Shown here: positions 27,001 to 39,470 of the stretch, piece after piece
Layout: the number at the start of each line of letters is the position of its first letter
Position numbering within the stretch: the first letter of the stretch is position 1
Assembly: GCA_013397695.1 (NCBI GenBank)
Contig: VYZI01000242.1
Location: 841,822-905,821, forward strand
Origin: Centropus unirufus
Lineage: Eukaryota; Chordata; Aves; Cuculiformes; Centropidae
Reading direction: 5' to 3'
Length of the DNA: 64,000 nucleotides
Notes under the pieces: model-generated
Database searches by the model: none
What the model saw: the letters and a program-made list of their open reading frames with translations, nothing else
What the model was told of the DNA's origin: nothing
Translations under genes and position numbers: made by a program

Positions 27001-29307
27001 CCAAAAAAGAGAAATCCAAGTGGAAGAGGTAGCTTAACAAATCTACAAGGAGGGAAAACAATCTGCACTCATGAAAAATATGCTGTTGAATTTACTGGGC
27101 AGAATTCTTGGGATCCCTGCTCAGGAGATGAAAAGCCTTATTTCTTACTGCAGGAGAGCCAGAAGAAAAGATTGTGCTCAGCCAGTGAAAATATCCAAGT
27201 GGAAAAGGGGACATCTGGGAACAAGTGACTTACTGCAGCTAGTATCTGGTAGCTGGAGTGGCTCTGGTGGTGTAGAGCTGGACTCCCACAAACACAGCTG
27301 GGAACTGTGGAGAATAAATATCAGAGGGATAACGCATCCTACCAAAGTTTTACATACAGGTTCTTTAGCATCTCTGAATTTTGTAGAGTGTGAAAAGTCT
27401 GACTGAAACCTGTGTGGGACTCCTATACATAAACTTGTGAGGAAAAAAAATGGCAAACCTTATACTTACTAAAAAATATTTCTTACTGCAGAACTAGAAG
27501 ATTCATAGTCATAATGCTTCAACCTCTGATACCATGGGTAGCTCCTGAAGAATTATAGATTTGAGAATGATTGCGATTACATTCCGTCAGATGGCCTTCA
27601 CTTTTGAGTGGAGGCTTATGCTGTTCTTCAATTGACCTGAAAACAGTTAGAGAGATCCCATCCGCAGCTTCACTTGCTTTCTAGGATGTGTACAACATGG
27701 GGCCTAGGTGGCCAGTGCCCACTGGGACTGCTCAGCAACACATGGACTTTACCTGTCCCAGAGGGATAATCTTAGCATGTCTGACTGTGCATTTATCTAT
27801 TTATCTATTAATTTTTCAAAGCCTGAATGGCCAAGTTTCTCATACCACAGTGCCAGAAAACTTCTGCTTGTTGAAGGCCTGCTCAGGATTGGAATTTTTG
27901 TGTGACCAAAAAATTTTGAATTTGTTTTTACTGTGGTGACATGAAGATGGCAGCAATCAATGTAGTCATGGCAAAACTACACAAGAAGAATGGATGTTTC
28001 TGAAGTGAAAGGGTTAATGTCCTGTCCCTTTTGAACGTGGTTGTTGAAATGGACAATTTCCTGTTTCTTGTTTTGATTTCAGTTGAATTTAATTTTTGGA
28101 GGCTGATTGACTCAAAGCTGACTTCGGGGCTGTACTGCTTGGAAGAGGAAATTTGGGGCACGTGTATATGAGAGCAGGAGAGGGCCCTTGTGTTTTTCCT
28201 TCATTTTTGTTTTTAGGGCCTATCCCTCTCCCTCAACTTTCTCCAGCCTGAGCTCTGCTACAACTACAGTAGCTATGGAGACATTCTTTCTCATGAAGCA
28301 GTGCAGGGCTAAGGGACGTTGAGCGCTTGGACTGCAAATACAAATGGTGTCTTTTTCTTCCTTGTGGGTATGTTAATCCAAACAGCCCATTAAAGAGCTG
28401 AGCCAGTTCTCACATATTTAATCGTGTCTTATTTGGGTTTTGTTCGGGGGTTTTTTAGCTCGGCAAGTCTGAACAACCAGTCCTGCTCATTCTCACCTTT
28501 TTCCTGTTTGTGCTGGTCCTGTTTTTTTTTTCCCTGTGAAGCACCTCTCCCCGTGAAAGTAAACAGTGCTTTAAGAGGAATTTTTCAGCAGAAGTGCAAC
28601 GGAAAAAACAGTATGATCATTTGTCTTTGTATGCAAAATGAAATTCCAATGGCAATTCTGAAGAAATTCTTCATTGGTGACCACTTCTTCCATATGGTAT
28701 TTCCTTGTGTTCTTCCCTTCATACCTCCCCCAACCCAGATATGCTTTATTAAGTAAATGCCAAAACATTATATTCTTCTTGTATAGCCATAAGAGAAATG
28801 CATGTCCTTAAAGATTATCTGCCTCAAGTGTGATACTGTAGAATATTACTGCATAGAGGGAGAAAACTCACTGAACACCTTTAGAAGTGCATAAATTTTT
28901 CCATCAATTTCCACAGGCTTTGGATCAAACCCAAAAGATGTGTCTCTGCTGTGGTTATAGCTAACAGTCGTAAAAAAATGCATGGCAAACTGGGCTGGCT
29001 TCTTTGGGGAAATGTGTTTAGTCATGGAGCATATCTGAAAGGTAACACACCTGTTTTTATTTTGCCAACCTCCAAACACAGCATAGTCTGGTGCGCAAAT
29101 ACACATAACTGCATTTTGGCTGCATAAAGGAAATTTTGGATTTGGTGGCACCCTTACCTTGAGTAGAATTTCACTCCAGCAGTGTTGCTAGTTTCAATAG
29201 AGCTTTTGGGGTGAAAAGCTGAAGGACATGCGTAAGTCTGAAACACTCGTTCTTCTTCTGTGTTTTCGAATGTGTATGGCAGAATCCAGGCCTCATGGAA
29301 GGGGTCA
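21008..29307. other. Intergenic, no gene seen
   Basis: Unique sequence. Frames up to 111 codons (27,071-27,406) overlap frames in other registers and show no recognisable motifs. Near 28,905-28,930 the - strand phrase TTTGATCCAAAGCCTGTGGA faintly recalls an old amniote repeat phrase (GATCCAAAGCCCATTGAAG), which is too little to annotate. Confidence 0.65.
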
Positions 29308-29375
29308 TTAGCATAGAATGATTTAAATTGCAACAGACCTCTGGAGGTCATCTTGTCCAAAGAAGAAAGATTGGA
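29308..29375 (-). mobile_element. CR1 3'-tail remnant
   Basis: About 65 bp match the terminal CR1 segment in minus orientation: GCATAGAATGATTTAAATTG, then ACCTCTGGAGGTCATCTTGTCCAA. Only the extreme 3' end is present, as in severely 5'-truncated copies. It lies inside a 103-codon chance ORF on the - strand. Confidence 0.6.
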
Positions 29376-29899
29376 TAGCATTTTGTTGTTCAGTTTTAAC
29401 TTTGATTTCATATTCTTTTCGTAGTTCCTAGAACTCATGTATCTCCTTATTTGCATATGCCACACAAACTATTAAATTAAGATGTCTGCAAATTGATTAA
29501 TCAGAGCTCATTCTCATCCATATTTGATGATAATTCACAAGGCTCACTCATTAAACACCTTTGGTTGGAAACACAGCAACAACAAAAAAAGTCAGTTCTG
29601 TCATGATGAACTTTATTTTGCATTTTGAATATTAAAATATACCTGAGTGGACTCACTGTAACTTTCCTTCACCAGAAAGTTGTGAGTTGGAGTCCTCTCA
29701 GAAATTCCATGTGGAATGATAGTATTATAATTGCAAAGATTAATAGCAGGTCTGTTATTCTGTCCCACCTGTGATGACAACACAGAAAGCCTATCTCATT
29801 TAGAAACAAACAGGTTTTTTAGATGGTATTCTCTAAGTTTTAGTAAGGGTAAGTGAAGCCTTTTGTTACAGCACTTAGCATGTGTAATTAGAAGGCTGC

Positions 29900-29972
29900 T
29901 CTTGGTTACACTGGCGCAACCCAGGGCTGTCAGTGGAGTTATACTGGTATACCCGAAAGATGACTGACCTCC
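29900..29972 (+). repeat. Fragment resembling an ancient amniote interspersed repeat
   Basis: GGTTACACTGGCGCAACCCA followed by CAGTGGAGTTATACTGGTAT resembles a repeat common in reptile and bird DNA with the phrases TTACACTGGTGTAAATC and AATGGAGTTACACTGG. I cannot assign a family name with confidence. Confidence 0.4.
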
Positions 29973-30179
29973 ATTTCTTCTCAGACATACTCAAAATGAG
30001 CAAACTCCTTAAATGGCAAGCGTAGCCTCCCATCTCAGACTTCTGTTTGAGTGCTAATTTTTGCTTGCCCGCTGCCAGGATCCACTCCTCTGCAGCCCAA
30101 ACATTCCTGGGCAGGAAGCTTCATGTCTGCCCAGACTGTGGTTTTTCTGATTTGTATATGAAGTATTAGAGGGACAAAC

Positions 30180-30245
30180 TGGTTTGATGGATGAGAGTTG
30201 TCAGAGTTGGACCGTATGACCTACTTGGTCTCTGCCTGTCTGTGA
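30180..30245 (+). mobile_element. Possible CR1 3'-tail remnant
   Basis: AGTTGGACCGTATGACCT at about 30,207-30,224 resembles the CR1 terminal phrase TTGGACTAGATGACCT at 13 of 16 positions, and the bases that follow keep the GGTC-CT-CC spacing. It is short and diverged, so chance or another family cannot be excluded. Confidence 0.38.
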
Positions 30246-33200
30246 ATGCAAGCAAAAAATATGCTGGAATTTTTCTCCCTTTGGAGTTTCTTTAGGAGAT
30301 TCCATTACAGAGTGTGCTTTTGCAGAGTGTATAGTAACAGCGAGGCAGTTAAAATAAATCCTTGGTTTAAAGTTGGCAGCTAGAGTATTCCTATACAAAA
30401 GGTTGTGTGTGAACTAGTCTTTCTTCTTGGCCTTCATGACATGACACCAGCTGAGTTTGTAGCTCTTGTAACCTTCCTACCTCAGATGACTTCTGGCACT
30501 CCAGTTTGACAGTCCAGTCTTAGTTCAATCAACAATGTCTTTGATGCCTTAGGTCAGATTTTTTTATCATAGTGAGATCTGTCTCATGTGGATAGTGCAA
30601 GACAGCCAAAGAGTATGTAAAGAAGTTTACAACCAGCTGTCCAACTTCCAATGCTGATTAAGAAATTTGCATGGCTGGACGAGTCTTCCTGAAATATGGC
30701 AATGAGCAGCCCTGCCCCTGGTTCTTAGGTGACTGTGGTGGTAGCAAGCAGGCAGATCCTCGAAGATGAGAGGCAGGCCCTCTAGTAGTATGCAACTTCT
30801 GCAAAAGAGTGAAACCTGTGGATCTAGAAAATGTATGTATGCAAACCCTCATGCATTTGCCAATACAGATTTAAAGCTTTGAAACAATAGAGTAATTTAT
30901 GTATCAGAAATTGCCAAACACTGGCTCAGAGTGATCTGAGAGTTTCCATGAGACAGTGACACATTTTTCCCTGTTCTGATAGTTCTACTACAGTGAAAGA
31001 AGTGAAAATATATATGTATATGTTATATACTTTCAGCCTTAATTTAGCAGAGACCCAAATGTTTCAATTTTTAGAAGAACACCAAAGGCTGAGGAGGTGT
31101 TCAGTGCTAGGATGAGGAAAGGCCCAAGGGCTGAGGCATGGGAGCCCTGTTGTGCGATCAAGCTGAGCGGTGCTCTGCCTATAAGATATAAGGATATAAG
31201 ATATCTATGAGAATAGAAGGAAAATTTATCCAAGCCTGTATGAGACCTCCTCTGCTGTCTCCTAAGGTTGACTTTGCTCAGACCAGAGGTGAGGAGACCG
31301 ACCAGAGGTGAGGAGACCTGCCAGAAGCAGCAGCTGGACCTGTAGGGCGCACCACCGAGTCTGTATGTGGTGCCAACAGGCAGAGAATTGGAGGTCCCAC
31401 TTAGGGCTGTGAGAACCATGTGCCGAGTGTGGGGATTGCACCTTATTACAAGCATTTGAATGCGATTTTTTTGCTGTGTTTCCTTGCCTTCTTCTCATAT
31501 AGTTGTGCTGTATCTATGACAGCCTCTTCCCGGTGAAGTAAGCACTTGCACACAGGAGGCATCTCTGGACAACTTCATAGGTTTATATATAAAGCCGTAT
31601 TATTTTATACAACAGAACTTCAGTAAGAATATATTGCATTGGCTATCATCTTCATTAGCCCTACTTCCCTACAAGGTGCATGTCATCTTCACAGGGGATT
31701 GAATTCCCAGAGAGAAAAGGAATATGAAAGAGAATTGCATGTGTGCATCAATAAGAACTGGTCAAAATATGGAATAGTTTAGGAGAGAAATTGTAATGTT
31801 TATTATCTAATAATAATCTACCATTTAATGTAAAATAATCCATATTTCATGGGCTTTCTTTCACATCCTCAACTGTGCCTATGAACTGGACATTAGAAAG
31901 ATACCACCTTTGCATAATGAACACTGACCCACAGGATTTGGCTCATGTGGGGGCAGGCATCATGCTGGGATGGAAGTTTTAATTCAGCTCTTTAGAATTC
32001 CGTTTGATCTGCACCAGAAATACCCAGTATAATACCTCTGACCTGATTATATTTTAAACCTCAGTTCTTCAAACATTTGGATCTGCACTGTCCTCCCAAA
32101 ATGCAAATGCAAGCTCAGCACTTTTGAGGGTTTTGCTTGTATCAGCTCCTTTATTTTAACACCACTTAACTATTACCTGGCCTATCTGGTTCTGTTTAGT
32201 GTACCAAAAAATATAGTGTTTTCACTTGGAGAGAATGCCATTTGTGATAACTCCATCCATCACTTTAGCACTTACCCAAAAGATATAATTAAATCTCTAT
32301 TAAAGCTTTGCAACTCTGGAACACTGATCTTTCACAGATCATTTCATCGAAAGGCTCAAATAACGAATTGTTTGTAAAGAGGATGAGCCAAAGCTTCTGG
32401 TAGGTATATATACTTGCATATAAAAATGAAGTATTCGGTATTCTTATGCTTTCACAGGTGGAATTTGAAGTCCTTGTCTTGCAGAGGATTAAGCATCTAC
32501 TTAAGTCCATGTGTGTTTACATGCTCTCACCTGTTCCACTAAAGGAAAAGAACAAAAATCTCAATGGAATAATTTCAGTCAGGTCTAAGAAAAAAGAAAT
32601 TACTGGCTTTTCAGCTCTTCAAGGTTTGCAAGTAGATATATTCAGATCAGTCAGCTTCTGCTACAGGGAACTATGCACAGACACGGGTGAAACAATTAAT
32701 GAGGAGAAAAGGCTTCAAGAATTAGAAAACTTATCTTCATTTAAACTTTACAGGAATGAAGGAATGGTCCATATATCATCATTCTTTACCTCTGTTCAAA
32801 ATAATATATTTAGGAGCTCATCTTCACTGTTTCTTGCCTAAAAAATTGAAAGATCTAGAATGTAGTAGTCTCCATCTTCCTGGGTAGATATTCCTTCGGT
32901 ACTCTTTGCTACTTTATAAACATACTTTACTAGTTAGACTCCAACAGCAATAAGAAGTCATAATGATACTTATTTTATATATACATATGTCTGGGAAGAG
33001 AGATTTCTTCTGCACTTACATGCATGATGCACTCATGTAATGGGTACCTTCCCTTTCACAGTGTTTGTTGACACAGGACATGCTCTGTGTACTTAAATAC
33101 GTACAAAGGCAGCAGTAGTGGAAGCAAACATATATAGTGTGGTTTTGAGACACCAAATGTTAGAGGTACAGCTTTTGAGAACCTGACAACCCTATGCAAC

Positions 33201-33656
33201 ACCTGGCTGATCTGTTTTTGCAATGGAAGTTCTGTCCCACTGGCTGAATGTGAGATTGATGTCTGCTTTGCATAAACAACTTCTTAATGATCACAAAAAC
33301 AATGTACTTTATTTACATGGGTGACTATGTGCATAACAATGTACCCAGAACACATACACTGCAATCTTTCTGTAAAGCTGTTGCCATGTGACTAGAGTTG
33401 ATATACCTGTCATAAGAATGCACTATGTATCATAACCTATAGTTTCTGAGGGCCAAATTAAGACGGAACCAGTCCTAGTGTCATTGTGATCATCATTGAA
33501 GAAAAGCTTCTTCTCAGTCAGAGCAGGAAAATTCCCAACATCTCTGGTGACATGTTGTTATTCAAAGGTCTGGTACTTGATGTGGCGTATCAGGAAAACA
33601 GAAAAGAAGGGAAACTTGGGAAATAATTCCTTTAAATTGCTTTTAGAAAATATCGT
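30246..33656. other. Intergenic, no gene seen
   Basis: Unique sequence apart from the 19-bp tandem at 31,282. It contains a 131-codon + strand frame at 32,446-32,841 and a 138-codon - strand frame at 31,039-31,455. Neither resembles a known protein. Confidence 0.65.
31282..31319 (+). repeat. Two-copy 19-bp tandem repeat
   Basis: ACCAGAGGTGAGGAGACCG followed directly by ACCAGAGGTGAGGAGACCT, with one mismatch. It probably reflects a recent replication slip. It lies in a chance ORF on the - strand. Confidence 0.85.
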
Positions 33657-34442
33657 GGAATCATAGAAACATAGACTGGTTTAGGTCAGAAGGGACCTTA
33701 AAGCCCATCCAGTTCCAAATCTTCTGCCATGGGCAGGGACACCTCCCACCACACCAGGCTGCTCAGGGCCCCATCCAACCTCGCCCTGAACACCTCCAAG
33801 GAGGGGGCATCCACAATTTTCCCGAGTAACTTGGCCCAGCATCTCACCACTGCCATTGTGAAGATTTTTTTTCCTAGTGTTTAATCTAAGTCTTCTCCTT
33901 CCAATTTAAAACAATTACTATTTGTTCTATCGCCACATGCCCTCGTAAAAAGTTGTGGGTCTCCAAACCCCCTGCCCCCTCCAGCTTTCTTGTAGTCCCC
34001 TTTAAGTACTGGAAAGCTGCTCTGAGTTCTCTCTGGAGTCTTCTCCAGGCTGTAAAAACCCAACTCGCTCAGCCTGTCCTCATAGCAGAGGTGCTCCAGC
34101 CCTCTGATCATCTTTGTAGCTTTCCTCTGGACCCATTCCAACAGTTCCATATCCTTCTTATGCTGAGGATTCCAGAACTGGACACAATACTCCAAGTGGG
34201 GTCTCACAAGATAAGAGGAGAAGAATCATCTCCCTTGACACCTCAGTCCCTGAAGAACACTATTTGTTACAGATCTCCATCTGGATAGTGTGCCATTGGC
34301 CATTACTCTCTGAATGCAACCATCCAACCAACTCCTTATCCACTGAACGGTCCACCCATCAAGTCCATGTCTTGCCAATGTAGAGAGAAGGTTGTTGTGG
34401 GGGACCATGTCAAAGGTTTTACAGGACTCCAGATAGAATATG
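33657..34442 (-). mobile_element. CR1 LINE fragment (partial RT and ORF2 C-terminus)
   Basis: The 3' end is at 33,657 (GGAATCATAGAAACATAG, complement of the CR1 tail), followed by the conserved GGTCAGAAGGGACCTTAAAG stretch. Reading the - strand from 34,442, a piece of reverse transcriptase is seen (TFDMVPHNNLL, GWTVQWIRSWLDG, RWRSVTNSV). This is followed at about 34,240 by an abrupt joint to the C-terminal segment (RPHLEYCVQFWNPQHKKDM, LLEWVQRKATKMIRGLEHL). The piece with the RT active site is missing at the joint. Two separate frames of 60 and 108 codons remain. Beyond 34,442 homology is lost; 34,442-34,640 may be older CR1 but I cannot show it. Confidence 0.88.
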
Positions 34443-35677
34443 GGGCTGAATTGCCTGCTTTGATGCTGATGATGCCTGCTCCCTCTTTATATGGGAGCAA
34501 CCTCCAAAGTTGCAGGAAGTGCCTTTGCCCTCTGAGAGGAGGTCAGAAATAATGGAGGTCTGTACCACCTCTGGGCAACTTGGCAGCTCTTCCTTCCAAA
34601 AGGTCCTCTAACTCTGCCTGTTTAAGAGCAAGCCTACAAATGCAGATGCAGAGACATCCATATTCCTAGTCAGCGGCGTATAAGCCATTCAGTACCCTTA
34701 GGACTGCAAGCTGTCATTTATTGTGTTCACAATGAATTAACGAATATGAGGACTGTGTTATGTTCTACCAGAGCAAGTAGTCCATCCTTTTTTCATTCCT
34801 AGATGAATGTTTTGAGAATCTGTAAAAATATTTCAGGGTACAAGACCAGCTGGGATAGTTGGGGAGTACAGGGCAGAGTGAAAGTAACCAAAATCAGTGC
34901 AGCCTCATTCATCCTAGTTTGTGGAAGAGATCCCTGACCCTAAACCTCAGGGACAGTTGATTACAGTAAACCAAGACAGAGCAAGGATATAAGTAAAATA
35001 AAGGTCTAGTGGTCAGGTTTGGCTCTAGGCCTTCTTGTAGTTGTTTCTTAGAAAACATAGCTATAGCATTCTCAATAGCCCTTGTCTAAGCCACTGTGCC
35101 TTAGACACACCACAAGCCAGGGTAATATATCACTGCTTGCACCTCATAGTGGAGATCTGGCCAGATATGCCAGATGCAAAGGCATTCCAGACACAGAATT
35201 GTCTGTTCTTTGTCTGTCTCTCCATGAGGGTGCGCTGTGCATAGTCTCCTTATTCAGGCTACCTTTTTGTCCAGTATTCTCAATTCTGACTTGATTCAAC
35301 TCTCAAACCAAGGTATGAACTAGGTCTTCCTGACCATAATTGTATCGCACTGCACTGTGTGTGAATTCACTAGGTCTTTTAGGACATCTCCAAGACAGAT
35401 TAAAGACTTATTTTGAAAGCTTGCCCTTCACATGTAGAAGACTATGCACCTTTAAAGCATTTCATGATGGGCTGATCCAGGGGTAGAAGTTCTCTCTTTC
35501 ATTCTCTTCAGGTCTCACTGCAAGTCAGGAAAACTTTATAATGACTTTAAGACTACTTAAATGCTTCTGGTTTTGTGAGCAATAAGTTATTCGGCTTTGA
35601 AGATTCATTAAGACCTGCCAAACCCAAACCCTTCCCTTGCAAGGCTTTCAGATGGTTTGTTGTTATAGAATTCTTGG
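34443..35677. other. Intergenic, between two CR1 fragments
   Basis: The first 200 bp might be an unrecognised continuation of the CR1 at 33,657. The rest is unique sequence with no supported feature. Confidence 0.6.
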
Positions 35678-36320
35678 TTCATAGAATCATAGCATAATTT
35701 GTATTGGAAGGGACCTTTGAAAGTCATCAAGTCCAAACCCCCCTGCAATAAGCAGAGACATCCTCAACTAGATCAGGCTGTTCAAAGTCCATCCAACCTG
35801 ACCTTCAATATTTCCAGGGATGGGGGATGTACCACCTCTCTGTAAAACCTGTTCCAGTGCTTCACCATTCTAATTTAAAAAAAAAATTCTTCCTTCTATC
35901 TAGCCTTAATCTACCTTCTTTTAGTTTAAAACTATTATTCCTTGTCCTGTTGCAACAGGCCCTAGTAAAAGGTGTCTCTGCATCTTTCCTATAGGCCTCC
36001 TTTAAGTACTGAAAGGCAGCAATAAGGTCTCCTCGGAGCTTTCTCTTCTCCAGGCTGAAGAACCTCAACTCTCTCAACCTTTTGCCATAGGAGAGGGTTC
36101 CATTCCTCTGATCATCTTTGTGAACTTTCTTTGACTTGCTCCAACAGGTCCATGCCTTTTCTATGCTGAGAACGCCAGAACTGCACATAGTACTCCAGGT
36201 AGGGTCTCACCAAAGTGGAGTAGTGGGGCAGAATCATCTCCCTTGACCTGCTGGCCATGCTTCTTTTTACGTAGCCCAGGATACATTAGGCTTCTGGCTG
36301 TGAGTATACATTGCCAGTTG
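35678..36320 (-). mobile_element. CR1 LINE fragment (ORF2 C-terminus)
   Basis: The 3' end is at 35,678 (TTCATAGAATCATAGCATAA), followed by TTGGAAGGGACCTTTGAAAG. The - strand encodes a decayed ORF2 C-terminus with KRLRELRFFSLEKRKLRGDL near 36,060 and LRLDRRKNFFFKLEW near 35,880. Farther 5' (36,180-36,320) the + strand shows the CR1 phrases GGTAGGGTCTCACCAAAGTGGAG and CTGCTGGCCATGCTTCTTTT. The 5' limit is uncertain by about 100 bp. No intact domain remains. Confidence 0.85.
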
Positions 36321-38669
36321 TTACTTCCAAACTGGAGACCTGTCAGTCGCACTGCTGACCCTAGCACCTGAGGTGAGATTTCATTGAGCCACAAATCATC
36401 TCTTCTGCTTAAAAGAATCATCCCCTTCCTGATGTTATGGCAGCCAATAGCAGCCAGCATGAAGTTCTGCTCCCAAGACCTGCCTTGCAGTCCCTTCGAC
36501 TCAGGAGTGGTGCAGTGCTCTCACAGCACAGATGGCTTTACAGCCATCCCCAGACTGACAACTTTTTTGCTCCCATTATGGCCAGCCAGTCTCCTTCCTG
36601 CAATATATTTTTTTCTGCTGCATGCTCTCATTCCCCCTTAATGCACCTGGTAACTGGCACAAGCCATTGTATCCCCCAGACTACCAAGATCACTTGTAAG
36701 GGTATGAGGGAGGGTGCTGCTAATCTGTTTCAGGAAAGCATCAGTTTGACTCCCCGACCCCCAACCCTACCAAATATCCTAGGCAGTTTGTTCTGGGGTT
36801 TTGGTAGTTTTCTGCACTCTGGTTCAAAGAGAGGAAAGAGACAAAGTTGTTCTCTGAAAAGGCTGACAGTTTCAGGGGCATAGTCCAAAAGAACTTTGTA
36901 CACCAGCAGTTCTGTTACACACTGGTGATTGCACAAAGGTTACATGGTTTCAGATTTCCTAACAATAACCCTTTCTGGGAATACCAAACCAAATTTTTAT
37001 CCTTGGCAGCTTAACTAAACAACACACCCCCTCCCAGATGTCAATGAAGTTGTAAATGAGACCAGCCATTGACCCATTTCTTGTTATTGTTTTTTTAAGA
37101 AAGTAAGTTTTCAGGTATTAGATTCATGTGAGTTTCTGTATTTAAGCACACATCTAAAGAGCAGAAAGACACAAAAATTAACTTCAGGAAAAAATACTCA
37201 TTCTGTGCTGTTGCAGATGTGAAGAAACCCTGGATATGTGCCCAGAGATAACCTCAAACTCTTATTCAAAATTGGGTCCCAGAGCTTACGATGTTAATCA
37301 AGCTTCCCTAATGAATGATGATTTGCTTACATGTTCTTTGGCAGTGAGGTAACAAGGCTCCATTAAACTAAATATATATTAATACTGTCATATTTAAGTC
37401 ATGGTCTTTATAGTCCACTACCATTATGCTGATTTAGCTTTGCAGAGACAACTTGAAAACATGTTCAACAGAGGGAGGTATAATATGTGCATCTTTGGGA
37501 AACATATGTATGGTAGATACCTGAAGGGAGAGTTTGTCAGCTCAGCAGCATACCCTCAAATAATAGGAGGGAAGTTCTTGGATCTCTCTGGCTTCGGTAT
37601 TGCCATTTATTTTCCAACCTGTGTGTATCCTGGCACTATGTCAGTGAAAGAGGGTGTCTATGTCTCAAAGAGAATAAAGAAAAGGCGAGTGAATCTCCAA
37701 AGACCTCCAGGTTTAAAAGAGTTAAATAACTGGTGGTGTGGTTTTGAGTGACCCTTGGGATCTACCATGTACCACCCTTCAGGACATGTATTTCAGGTTA
37801 TTTCTGATCACCCTGTTTGGTAGCTTTCATGTTGTTTCATGCTCTGCCTAAAGGGAAAAGATTATTCAACTATTAGGTCATGTTGTACAATTGCTTTTCT
37901 TTCTCCAGAGTCCTCTTTTGCAGAAAGGTACTTCAACTGAAATTGAAGCAGAGATTCCTAAAGGATGAGATATTGTTGATAAGCTTACAGGCAAAGCCAG
38001 CATGAACCAACACTGTCACACCACAAGAAACAAAGGCAAATTTCTTCTGCAGTTGTTCTGTGTAGCAACTTAATAGAAAATTCCTGATAGATCAAATGGG
38101 AAATTTTTTTTCTCATCCTTTCCAGTGCTTGTATCCACAAAACTATCCTTGTATCACTAACTATTGTGGCAGCAAAGCTCTAACAAAGATAATTGTGTGT
38201 GGGGAAAAAATGTCTATTTAGATTTATGGTTTTGCCAAACACCGGTCTGAGATATCAAAGACCTTTTATCATCAAGCATACATAATGTTGCCAAAAAGTT
38301 AATGCCTGCTCTGCCTTTTAACCTCTCGGCAATACCACTTTATGCCATGATCCCTTTAAAGTTCAAACATTAAGAAGAATTTTGTGGTGTTGCTTCAGGA
38401 TGTGGAAGGTATTCAGTAGGTGTCATTCCTCACTCTGTTTTGGTACAGTATCAAAGTGCAATATGTAAACTTGCTTTCATGAGAATTTTCTTGCCCCTGT
38501 ATTGACTTTGAAGATTGCAGTAGCTGGGCATGTTGGGCATCCATGGTTTGGGGGGCACTACGGGCAATCATTAAATTTGGTTTAATTCTTGCTGGTTGGT
38601 CTATTCTGTCACGGACTAAGCTGGCTCTGCGGGTCCTGGGAGTACTGCCTGTATCCCTGGTGTCTGTTG
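36321..38669. other. Intergenic, no gene seen
   Basis: A moderately CT-rich stretch (36,430-36,880) has overlapping frames up to 148 codons, and there is a 116-codon ATG frame at 37,401-37,751. No recognisable protein features. The final part (38,500-38,669) may be more decayed 5' sequence of the outer CR1. Confidence 0.6.
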
Positions 38670-39470
38670 ATGTCATTGACCACCAAGTAGTTGAGTTTCA
38701 AATCACTGGTGACATGAGAAAAACTGCCAGCAAACCTTTGACCCTGGATAAGGGGAGACAAGATCTGGGGCTCCTGAAGAAGCTAGTTCCCTTTGGAATC
38801 TGTTTTTAGAGATATTGGTGTCTATGAATACTGGGCACTTTTTAAGAGCCATCTTTTAAGAGTGTAGGAGCAGGCAGTTTCAAAGTGTGGGAAGTCAAGT
38901 TAGCAGGACTGTAAGTCAGTCTGGCTGAGCACTGATCTAGAATTTAAGCAGAAAAGGAAACTGTATGGACAATGTAAGCAAGAACACGCAGTGCAGGAGG
39001 ACTACAGAGATGCTGTTGGCCACTCTATGGAGAAAATTAATGCGGACAAAGAATAATTAGACTGCAAGTTGGCCAGTACTGCGAATGAAAGAAGGGGATT
39101 TTAAGATATGTTCACAATAAAAGGAGGAGCACAGCTCTGGATAGACTAGAGAGCTGGGCAATCACCAACCATATGAAGTTTAACTGGAGCGAGTGAAGAG
39201 ATTTCCACTTGCAACAGGGAAATTCTGGTTATATGCACAAACTGGGGGATGAGAGGCTGGAGAGCAGCCCTGTGGAAAAAAGATTTGGGGGGCTGGGTGG
39301 ATGGCAAGTTAAATGTGAGTCAACAGTCTGTACTGGCAGCCAAAAAGGGTCAACGATGTCCTGGGGTTCATCAAGCACAATGTAGCTAGCTGGTCAAGGG
39401 AGGTGATTGTCCCACTCTACACTGTGCTGTGCAGCCCCTTCTTGAATAGTCTGTGCTGTTTAGGGCTTCT
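38670..39470 (+). mobile_element. CR1 LINE, outer copy, left part (ORF2 endonuclease end and linker; RT deleted)
   Basis: Decayed CR1 non-LTR retrotransposon in + orientation. From 38,678 the frame reads like the C-terminal part of the CR1 endonuclease (HQVVEFQITGDMRKT, then LLKKLV). After a frame change it continues with ALFKSHLL near 38,835 and KRKLYGQCKQEH and DYRDAVGH near 38,950-39,020. At about 39,130 it jumps to sequence that normally follows the reverse transcriptase (DRLES, then MKFN), so the RT domain is missing. Stops and frameshifts make it dead. It is interrupted at 39,471 by another CR1 and resumes at 39,955. The 5' limit is uncertain. Confidence 0.85.

Noticed and set aside
31039..31455. 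138-codon - strand frame
   Set aside because: Contains the 19-bp tandem repeat and no family features.
33881..34207. 108-codon - strand protein
   Set aside because: It is the C-terminus of a dead CR1 ORF2, not a host gene.
35862..36188. 108-codon - strand protein
   Set aside because: Decayed CR1 ORF2 C-terminus.
37401..37751. 116-codon + strand ATG frame
   Set aside because: No recognisable domain, no splice context, composition like surrounding DNA.
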